From Zygnema cylindricum (Eukaryota; Streptophyta; Zygnematophyceae; Zygnematales; Zygnemataceae): a DNA stretch of 42,397 nt. The DNA lies in assembly GCA_037447655.1 (NCBI GenBank), contig JBBHKE010000362.1, positions 17,816-60,212 of the forward strand, given 5' to 3'. Made by a program: the position numbers and the translations under genes. Shown piece after piece: positions 11,351-20,410 of the stretch. Below the pieces are notes generated by a model. The model was not told the DNA's origin. It was given only the letters and a program-made list of their open reading frames with translations, and searched no databases. How positions within the stretch are numbered: the first letter of the stretch is position 1; each line of letters begins with the position of its first letter.

Positions 11351-14300
11351 TTACATTCGAGAATGTCGTCGTCTCTCTCTCTCTGCAATGGGTATATCCA
11401 ATTCCTCGCCCTGAGGCAAAGCGGCAAAGAATCGTTGGAGCAAGGATGGGCTGACTTCTTCTAAAGTGGGAGGCTTCCACTGCAACATTTCGAAAAAAGA
11501 GGATAGACATAATAAGTAACGAGAATTGATTAGAAAGAAACAGAAAACAACAATCTGAAGCCTCACAAAGTCAGGGATCATGCAAACTCGAGCACGATTA
11601 ATTTTTAGCAGAACCTTTCACAAACTACAAAGTACATTGATAATAATATTAAAGTTTTCTTGTTCAAGGAAATAAAACAATGAGGCTTCCTCGTAATTAC
11701 GCGTGGATCATACAACATAGTCCTTTCTGACAAATGAACTTAACTTAATGGACAATGGATTGAGAACCTTAACAATCAGTACACAAGAAATGGAGGGAGG
11801 GGAGGGGGAGGGGGAGAGGGGGAGGAGGGAGGGAGGGGAGGGAGGGAGGAGGGAGGAGGGAGGAGGGAGGGGGAAGGGGGGGGGGGGGAAGGAGGGGGAG
11901 GAATGGAAATGGAATGGAATGGATGGAAACCTGAACCAAGAGCACCTGGTTCCAACCACAACAATTTCCTCCCTCTCGGAGTTTCAACAAGCAGGGATAT
12001 AAAAGCGATATTTTGGTATACCTCAATATCTTGAGGACAGATTGCTTCATATTTTTTGTTCAACAACAGAGCTCCAATCAATGACACACCTCGTAGAAGT
12101 CAGGTGATTCCAAACACCTTGACGAGATACGAAACTCGCGTTGCAAGCAGGCACCGATTCCCTGGCGTCGTCCTTCTCTTATCGACCGAAGAGTCACCTT
12201 CTGGCTTGTTGGCGAACCCTTACTCAACAACTTCAAAGTATCATTGCACCAAGAGTCTCCTTCCCCAGCCTTCCGTTTCTGCACAAGCCCTTCCAATATA
12301 GTCCACATCCTTGTCATGACATGGGAAGTTCATTACATACAAGGGTCCATCGAAAAAGAATGGGAACCATTGGCAAGCTCCAACTCACCAGAGCAGCAAC
12401 AATGGCCTCCACACTTTCGAGTGCAAAACATTCGTCGATGATGTCTTGCCTGCAAATGTTTCCCTGGGATAAAATGTCATCTCTCAGAACCAATCTTCAT
12501 GACTAAAACCTTTATTTTTGCTTTGGCATGCAATACTACCAGAGAAGCAAAAAAAACAACTCCCTACTCCCGAGTAAATAGTTCAACAAAAAAAAACCTC
12601 ACAGGCTGACAACCGTCATAAGCATAATGATCGGCACAAAAAACAAAGAGTTGAGCCGTCAGCAAGATACACACTTTTGCAAAGGACTATTAGGGGAAAC
12701 ATCTGGGCGTTCACTGTACTCCCAGATGGCCAGATGGATTGCTTCAGGATCTGATGTTCCCAACTCCCCCAAGTGCTGCTCTAACATTTCCAAATTCTGC
12801 CACATGCACAAATGGGACAAAAGAATGTGAGGGTTTTCATGTTACAGTTAAAACATAAAAGGTTCAACACATCCCTACGAGCACGTTTCATTAAGAAGAA
12901 CAACAACCTTTCATTGGCGTCAGCCAGATTGGTAAATTGGCAACGCACATACGCTCAAATTAGGTGCGCATTTTCATGTTACAGTTAACAGTCTCAAGCC
13001 GTTACTACGGTTGTGTTAAATTAAGAAGAACAACAACCTTTCATGAAACCTGTAAGCCAGAAGACAGATTGACAATGCATAGGTCTCTGTATCATTACAG
13101 TAGGTGCCTCGCATAGAAAGAAGGGAAGTAACAGGAAGGCCCACCGCTGCCGGAACCGTGTGAGTTGCTAGACCGACATGGAGCATATCAGCTCCATCCA
13201 AACGGGCTCCGGTAAGGCCCAAGTACTCTCCTGGAGGTTCATGGGTGGGCATTAAAGAAAAAAAAAAAAAAATTGAGAGAAAAGAATGGGCATAACATGC
13301 AGGGTAGCTAGAGCTAGTGCAGAAATCAACAAAAAAGACATAAATGCAAGTCAGAAAATGCGGAAGGATTCATCCCCGTCAAACCTCATTGTGTGAGAAC
13401 TGAAAAGCCCTTACTTTTATCACGAAAACAGACCAGTTAAAACAACACAGAGTCATTCCATGAGAATGAGCTTATGAACAGATCCTGGAGCTTGGATGAG
13501 CAACACCTAAGATGAACTGGTTGATAGATTCAAGCATCGAGAGCCCTCTCAAACAGTTATGTTTTGGGTCAAACCTCTTTTTACATAGTGAACTGCTCTG
13601 CCAAAAGCCAGTAATAATAACCTTCTACCAACGACAATTTCGGGCAGACTTTTACCCATAAAGAGCCCAGTTCGAAAAGCTAACCATACTTAATTTATCC
13701 AGTTTAGAACCTACAAGTTTCGCTTACCAAAATGGCCTGGGAGATGGGAGAGAAAGTAAGATGAACCGACGTCCGGGTGCAATCCAATTGCCGTCTCCGG
13801 CATTGCAAAAACCTGCTTACCATCACAAGGTTCCTGTGTTAGTTATTACCAAGATAACAACAGGAAACCAGTTAACCAGGTTAGAAAGGCTTTTCTGGCT
13901 GATTTTGTCATAAGAGAAAAGAAGCAATTACACGATCATAGCAGGATTAACTGACTTCAAATCTCACCGCGTTTTCAGTGGCAACCCGAAATTCACCGAG
14001 CATAGAAATGCCATTGCCACCTCCCATAACTACTCCATTCAAAAAGGCAACCTGCACATGAAAGAAGCTGTTCTTCTGTGCCTCAGCTTTTTAACCAACA
14101 ATAAGAATGCTAGTCGTGTCTTCCCTATAATCCTTTGCTTGTTTCTTACATGGACCATTTCCAAAATTTCTTTTTTCAATATCGGTGGTAATTAGCTCTT
14201 CTTAGATGTCAATGGCTTTAATGAATTCACATACAGAAGGAGCAAATTCAAAAAAATTCTGGCAATGCTTAGTGCTCTATTTGACAAACCGGGAGAAATA

Positions 14301-15551
14301 GTTATTGCTCTAACTCACATGTGGCTTTCGCAAAGTAGCCAAGACGTAGTTCATTTTGTATTCTTCCCTGAAAAAATCTTTGGCAGCCTCGATGTTACCT
14401 GGTCCAACATCCAGCCCCCTGTGAGCAGAACCCTGTGGCCGTAAAACCCACCGGAAGAAATGAAAAAGGAAGAAAGGACAAAAGAAAGTTTATATAGGAT
14501 GACTATGCAAAAGCTCTTGAACAAATAAATTTCTAAGTTATAAAGTACACGCCTATAGCCAAACATGCAAAGAATTCAGAAAAAAATAAAAGGCATAAAT
14601 CTACATTGACAAGAAACAACGAGAACAAAGGGAAAAAAAAAAAAAAACGGTCGCTGGAAAGTCTTGATAAGAAAGTACAATTAAAACCTTACCTTCCATA
14701 CCTAGCTTACGGACTGCACGCACGTCTCCTCCTGCACAAAAAGCTCTCCCTCTCCCCTGCAAGCTCGGAAACCGGTCTGTTACAGCTTTGTTCATAAAGT
14801 TTTTTCCTCTTCATAACTGGAATTATGGTGCCAGAACGAGAGATACAGCAATTAAATCTCCACACAGAAGGCAGCCATAGATTCTAATTTACCTTCATCA
14901 ACACCACTCGCACTTTGGGATCTGCTTCCCACTCCTCATAAAGCTCCCTCAACCGGATTACCTGCAAGCTAGAGACCATTGAATTAACCAATAAAAATCC
15001 CTACAGAATGCCTTTGCCAAACTGACCAAGAGCGACTCACGAACTTCAAACACCGATGAAAATATTGTATAAAAAACCTCTCCATGGCTTACCATATTTG
15101 TTGTGAGAGCATTAAGGGCCTTCGGACGGTTAAGAAGGGCAATCCGCAGGCCTTCCTGATGATCCCGATAGAGCACCTGCAGAATCGGCAAATGGCATAA
15201 CTACGAGCTCTCGAGATGGTGGCAACCACAGAAAGCAAGCTGACAAAACACTGAAACAGGCAGCTAAAATAACATGTAGAAACAGCATGCATCATGAATT
15301 CCATGAATCCATATGAATAACTTGCAGCCATGGCAAATGTAGTAGCAAAGTAGCCGCACCTCATCTTCCAACACGGCGGGGTCTTCTCCAGAAGAAGCAG
15401 CTGTGCCATGTTGCCGCAGACTGGTTTGCCTGGAAAAAGCCATGGCCATGGCGGCAGGTTTCTGAAAACTTGCAGCAATAGTCTGGCGAGACGACACGTG
15501 GCTAGCTGTGAGAGTTGAGAGGACGCGAGCAATTGCTGAACGGGCACCCAT
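11351..15551 (-). CDS. 3-hydroxyisobutyryl-CoA hydrolase-like protein (crotonase family)
   Basis: Exons in coding order: 15551-15360, 15176-15093, 14961-14893, 14756-14693, 14398-14319, 14051-13968, 13812-13728, 13230-13145, 12796-12675, 12449-12389, 12278-12090, then a last exon 11479-11351. They give 414 residues if joined directly. Visible family features are FCAGGDV, FFREEY, the oxyanion-loop [20 protein letters not shown] at 195-207 with the Glu and Asp expected in the active site, and [20 protein letters not shown]-CoA hydrolases release 3-hydroxyisobutyrate from its CoA ester in valine breakdown. The first 64 residues (Arg/Ser/Ala-rich, almost no acids at first) look like a mitochondrial presequence, yet the protein ends in Ser-Arg-Met, a plant peroxisomal PTS1. 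Between exon 11 (ends FYE) and the last exon (starts WKPPTLEEV) the family has about 14 more residues, and no convincing exon for them is visible in 11480-12089. Confidence 0.85.
11791..11925. repeat. Purine (GGGA)n-type tract in hydrolase intron
   Basis: A nearly pure purine run on the plus strand (pyrimidine on the coding strand) has many GGG to GGGGG groups spaced by single A or short linkers, then a pure G run of about nine (near 11878-11888) and GGAAT repeats. It could form G-quadruplexes on the plus strand. It lies in the last unresolved intron of the hydrolase gene. Confidence 0.9.
12833..13075. repeat. Direct duplication (~140-bp offset) in hydrolase intron
   Basis: TTTTCATGTTACAGTTAA recurs at about 12834 and 12971, and TTAAGAAGAACAACAACC recurs about 140 bp apart (near 12892 and 13021), followed in both by TTTCAT and a CCAGA...GATTG stretch. 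The intron between exons 8 and 9 contains a tandem duplication of roughly 140 bp with diverged middle parts. Confidence 0.7.
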
Positions 15552-15626
15552 GGATGACGTGGAAAGAGTGAAGCGCCAAAATTGCTTTGCGGCACCCCAA
15601 GTGGAGCCCGAGGATGCTTTGAAATT

Positions 15627-15636
15627 GCCACGTGGC
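15627..15636. promoter_or_regulatory. Palindromic G-box upstream of the hydrolase start
   Basis: GCCACGTGGC, a perfect 10-bp palindrome with the CACGTG core, lies about 76-85 bp upstream of the hydrolase ATG. Such sites bind plant bZIP/bHLH factors (ABA, dark and light signalling), which would suit a branched-chain amino-acid catabolic gene. It may lie in the proximal promoter or the 5' leader. Function is inferred. Confidence 0.4.
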
Positions 15637-15828
15637 GTTCATGTCGCAGTACGGTATAGTACTGTATTGAAATTTTGAAATCCATCGTTTCGTATGCACG
15701 TTATTTTGGAAATTCCATGTTAGCAAAAAATAATGTTTAAGATTTTGAAGTAAACTGTAAAATGAGCGTGTTGCTGAAAAGCGTGCCACCGTCATTCAAA
15801 ATTGAACCATGTATAAACGGTTAAACGC

Positions 15829-16132
15829 ATAGTTCAAAAGTAGGCGTTTTTATGGTAGGCCTTTGGTCGGCGCCTTTATCGTAATTTGTGTTATGGGCTT
15901 TTCATGTGATCTTCTTAGATAGCTACTTTGATCAACGACCGTCCGATCATCCGAATCTGACGGTGTAAATAAAACTTTTTGGTCCTAATGTTTTAATTGG
16001 TCCAATTTTTGGTCCGAATGTCTTAATTGGTCCGAATAGATCCGAATACAATATGGGTCTTAAGGTCAAATTGTATGTTTTGCATACAATAGGCATATTG
16101 TATGGGCCTACTTTCACCTACTTTTGAACTAT
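15829..16132. mobile_element. MITE with perfect TIR ends and 10-bp TSD
   Basis: The element begins ATAGTTCAAAAGTAGG and ends with its exact reverse complement (16 of 16). It is flanked by a perfect 10-bp direct repeat, GGTTAAACGC, at 15819-15828 and 16133-16142. A 9-10-bp target duplication is typical of Mutator-like elements; that assignment is inference. It has no coding capacity. Inside are short repeats (GGTCCGAAT, TTGTATG) and two TGGGC(C/T) site II-type motifs near 15893 and 16103. It ends about 255 bp before the kinase ATG. Confidence 0.85.
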
Positions 16133-16387
16133 GGTTAAACGCTTTTGTTTCATTTGTTTCTTAACTTTCTGCAGGTGCGTGCTCAAACCCTCCAGGTGTC
16201 GCATTTTCAATCCATATTTAGTTATTTACAGGATAATAAACACTATTTCTTGTATCATACTATTATTCATGAAATTGAAACAATATATTTATTATTTAAG
16301 CAAAAATTGAACACGTCGGATTGTCGAAGCCAGTGGATGTGTCCTCTCTCGCGTTTCCCTTAGACCTAATAAATCCTTGAACATACC

Positions 16388-18970
16388 ATGCCTGTTTCTT
16401 CCTCGTCTCTCTTCTGTCATACATCGCCATGGCGGAGGTTTCTCCGCTCCAATGCCTTTCCTTCAACGAAGAATTCCTATTTTTCTTCTTTTTTTGAGTC
16501 CCGCAGCCTCAGTTCTGTTCCAGAAAACAGAGTGGAAGAGAAGTTTTCTTCTCCGTACACTCCGGAGGAATTGACGTCATCATGGCTAACTTCTCAACTT
16601 CAGCGCCAGGGACAGCTGGCGCCAGAAGCTTCCGTGAAAGAGCTGGAGTGGAAACGTCTTGGAGAAGGAGTGGGACTTCTTAGCATTCTATACCGACTTC
16701 AAATTCATTACAAAGGGGACCCAGGACGCTTTGCACCACAGAGTTTGGTGGCAAAATTTGGGCACATGGAGCATGAGGTGAGATATTCAGCAAAAATGAT
16801 GTGGAGTGCGGGATTGGGGAGAGGGAGGAGACGGGAGGAGATGGAAGGAGATGGAAGGAGATGGAAGGAGATGGGAGGAGAAGGGAGGGAGACGGGAATG
16901 GGGAGGGAGAGGGAGAGGGCTATGAATAATTTGATGTTTTAGTTGCTGATAAAGGCAAGATGTTAGGGGAGGAAGGTTCGGAGACTGGCACAAGCCAATG
17001 GGAGTTATGAGCGAGAAGTCGGGTTCTACGATTGGCTTGGAACGCGTCCGGGAGAAAATGTTGACCGAAAAATGGCGCTTCGGACTCCATTGATTTACTT
17101 TTGTGACTTTCACACACATTCAGGTCGGTCTGGCTTTTGTTTTTCTTTCCATTCCTTTTTTAGGCAAGGATTTCTTCATTGCATTGCTGTTGCTTTGTTG
17201 TTTCTTTGTTATTTGTAGACCTTTGCATTATGTAATAATGATTTGTTTCAGTTTGTTTTGAGTCCTAAAGCATCATTATAGCATTCTCTCTGATAATCGT
17301 TTTTTTTTCGTTAGCTTTCCCTCTTCTTGGGTCTATATGGAGAGTGCCATTGAAATCTATAGAATTTCATGTTACATCTGTGTTTTGCCACCCTGATTGT
17401 AGGAGTAAAACAATCTGCTCTGTAATGCAGGTCAAATGGTGGTGGTGATGGAAGATTTGGGTAAGTTACCACATTTGGATCAGGTCCATGGAGCATCACT
17501 TCCTCAGGCTATCACAGTAATGCGTGACATTGCCCGACATCATGTGAGTCCCAGAGTCATCGAAGCTCCCAACCTCGTTCAGCATCTATGCATTTTTGTT
17601 GTGGTCTACAACACATCATGATGTCAATTGTTTGTTGCTTCTTTAGTTCACTAAATTCTAAAACTATTTTTTAGCCATCCTTGTTACTCATTTGAGTAAC
17701 AGATGCAGAAAGTTGTTACAAAGGGTTTATAGGTTCCGTGCTACTGCAAAATGCAATCTTAGCACCATTTTGGTTTCATTTTGGTCACTTCCACTTCGGT
17801 ATACAATTTCAGATGTGCTCTTCCAATGCTTGACATTACTTCCTCTTTTGCACCCCTCTCCCACTGAACGATTCTTCACCTGGAGAATTTAGTGCAGGCA
17901 CAGCATTGGGGCTCTCCTGAGCTTGATCACTTTCCCTGGCTTCCGAAGATGAATGAAGATCGCTTTAAGGCATTTGACCCAGGGGAATACCCACGGAGCT
18001 GGCCGTTATTTCTTCGTCTTTTTGGAGACGTTCTTCCTTCACCCATGAAAGTTGCACTCGAAAATCTTCCTCAGCATTGTCCGGCCCTCCTTGACCTCTT
18101 GGGGTCTTCACCTCGGACTTTGCTCCATGGGGACTTACGGCTTGATAACGTCTACCAGGTGAGGACGACCTTCTGTCGTGATGTCTTCTCTCAATATGCC
18201 TTTGTGTTGTTGTCCAGAAAATACAACTCACAATCTGTCCAATGTGCTGCTTTATTGTATCTACACCTTGAATCGTTATTAACACTAATTGGGTGCCGGT
18301 TTTTTACCCTCTGACCACCGCATAGTGTTAAGAATTTCAATTGTTTTTTCTCAACGCTTATACTTTGGACGATTCAAAAACAGCCACGTCATGTGGAACT
18401 GAATAAGAGTTGATAACACTATTAATAATCCCCTTGCTAATAATTTCTTTACTCTACTAACAATTCACGGTGTAGTAAACATTATATATTTCATTTGGAA
18501 GGATTTCTTGTATGGCATTGCAGCTCCATGAATCCGTCCAAGGGGAGCAAACTGTACATGGGAGTCAGGCAAGTCATTGGAAGTCTGCAACAGAGGCATC
18601 TCAGGGACTGCAATTGCTGTACATGGATTATGGAGACTGTGGGGCCGGGAGAGGCCTTGCTGATGTGGCCTACTTCTTGAGTCAGAGTTTGGAACCAGAG
18701 ATACGCCGTGCCCATGAAAAGTCACTTTTGCGAGTCTATTATGAGACTTTGACAGGGCCAGGACAAGTAACAGGATATAGCTGGGAGGAGTGCTGGGAAG
18801 ACTATCGAAGGGCTGTATTGTACTACTGGGTTTTAGCCGTAAACGTTGCAGCACATGTACCAGAGGGAAAGACAAGTTCCCGTGTGTTTCATTTATCACA
18901 GGCTATCACTCACAGGTCATTAGCAGCCATAACTGATCTTCATTGTCTAGAAATTTTGAGAACTATATGA
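16388..18970 (+). CDS. Aminoglycoside-phosphotransferase/CHK-like small-molecule kinase
   Basis: Five exons, 16388-16777, 16967-17123 (or from 16976), 17431-17543, 17898-18158 and 18524-18970, join in frame to about 455 residues. The fold is shown by SLVAKF (nucleotide-binding Lys region), YEREVGFYDWLG (conserved Glu helix), VVVMEDL (hinge), HGDLRLDN at 297-304 (catalytic Asp299, Asn304) and YMDYGDCGAGRGLADVAYFL (metal-binding Asp342). This is the APH/ecdysteroid-kinase-like (CHK/DUF1679) group, which phosphorylates hydroxyls of small molecules. The substrate of plant members is not known to me. The N-terminus (about 50 residues, rich in Ser, Arg and Phe) resembles an organelle presequence. 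Between the catalytic loop and the metal-binding Asp lies a linker of nearly 40 residues, longer than usual, encoded at the start of exon 5. It is head to head with the hydrolase gene. Confidence 0.82.
16814..16919. repeat. Purine tandem repeat (10-bp ATGGAAGGAG) in kinase intron 1
   Basis: Directly behind the exon 1 donor, ATGGAAGGAG is repeated in tandem at 16841, 16851 and 16861 within a longer G/A-only stretch. It makes up about half of the intron. Confidence 0.85.
18261..18475. mobile_element. MITE-like element, copy 2 (kinase intron 4)
   Basis: This 215-bp block is the second copy of the element at 2290-2512, in the same orientation. The left end is CTACACCTTGAAT; the right end read in reverse is CTACACCGTGAAT, an imperfect terminal inverted repeat with TTA-rich continuation. 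It lies inside the intron before the last kinase exon. The flanks (TAT left, TAA right) leave the target duplication uncertain. Confidence 0.65.
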
Positions 18971-20410
18971 TTTGTTATGCTTAAAGCTTCAGCAGAATAT
19001 GCAAGTTAGTACTTTACGCATAGTGCAAAAGTCAGTAGATTGTGCTTAGAAAACTAAGGATGACTTTTATCTCAGCCAAATCAATGTTCAAATGAGACAT
19101 GGAGCCTATGGCAAAAAAAATTAAGATGTGTTGATTTTACTATAGTCTGTATTTGGAAGTTTTATGGGTAGTGAGTCGATGGATGTGTCTGCCTCTTGTA
19201 ATTATGAATTTGTCACGAATTTCCAGCTGTTTCAAATGGTTCAAAATGTACATGCGGTGGTGCTTGCTGTGGCGGTTGAGCTCATCACTTACTTCCATAT
19301 TCAAGAACTTGTTCATTATAGAAACCTTATGAGAGGGAGAGAGAGTTAGAGAGGAGAGTTCCTAACATGTGTGAACTGGAGAAATGGAGCCAGACGAATC
19401 AGCAGGACCAAGTTTAACTTGTTAGCATTGAGTGTATTGCTACTCCAAGCATAATGTATGCCATCTAGCACGTTTATGCAGGTGAGGGATGAAATTTAAA
19501 AAAAACAAAGGCACACTTACAATTAAATGGCACTAACTGAAAACCTATCCTATCAGGCTATTTTAGGTAACATCTGGATTTTTGTTTGTCTTCAGGCATT
19601 TTATAATGTTAGCCAGATATATATGATGCAGCATCGCGAACAAAAGCTCACTCTCTTTTCACTAAGGCTAGTTCCTTGTTCATAGGGCCGGAAGAAGTGC
19701 AGTGACACAATAAAGGAACAGCATTATCATATCAATCACATCTTAGTATAACAGTAGACAAAAAGGCGTGGCAGCAAACCATTCTTGTGCAGGAGGAGAA
19801 TATAGGCAAGAGTGAAGGGGAAAACAGCTCGAGTACATGGAAATAGAATGTCTTTTCAATGTAACAAATAGAGGTTAATGGTGATTTTTTTACCATTTTG
19901 CTGTCACTTACACAATCGGGATGTCTAACATGACTTCAAATTGAGTAAAGGTAGGAATTTCAAGAGGGTGATCTTGAATGAAAAGTATCTGAGTATTCCC
20001 TGTCAAGAATATACCTTGTGAAGCATTAACAGTCACAATTAAGAGGTGATTGAGGGCATTATTTGAAATCCATGATTCAAGAATTCACTCGATAAACTGC
20101 TAATACAAAGAAATTCTGCACACCACTGAAAGGAAAATGCAGAATGACGGATCACGTACTATTTACAGGCAACCAGTCATAACAAACAGCCTCGCAACGT
20201 TGATTTTATTGAATTATTGCAATACGAGCTGCCGGCTACTGTTACATTTCTTCATAAATCGACTCATATCATTTATGCAAATTAGCCTGAAAGGGTCAGA
20301 CAAACCCAGACATAATTAAAATGGGTAAAGAATGAATATTCATTGAGAGCAATGAATGCCACCCATGACAGGTAAATTATACACGACGAGGACATCAACA
20401 TCCATTGCAT
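18971..20410. other. Convergent intergenic region
   Basis: It separates the 3' ends of the kinase (+) and TPR (-) genes and presumably holds their 3' untranslated regions. Short open frames are present, but none has coding character or a recognisable domain. No clear repeat. Confidence 0.5.

Larger units (their letters stand above)
15552..16387. promoter_or_regulatory. Shared divergent promoter: hydrolase / kinase
   Basis: The start codons of the hydrolase (15551, minus) and the kinase (16388, plus) are 836 bp apart and point away from each other. The spacer contains the G-box near the hydrolase and a 304-bp MITE occupying its middle. No other open frame of note. Confidence 0.6.

Noticed and set aside
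11708-12087. Pro/Ser/Leu-rich open frames on the minus strand
   Set aside because: They are translations of the G-rich/C-rich simple tract in an intron. The short run [10 protein letters not shown] resembles the missing VLIDKDxNP segment, but it has no acceptor AG and lacks the Asp residues.
14351-14440. Acceptor at 14433 for hydrolase exon 5
   Set aside because: It breaks the reading frame after exon 4. The acceptor just before 14398 restores frame and gives the family spacing between GGDV and FFREEY.
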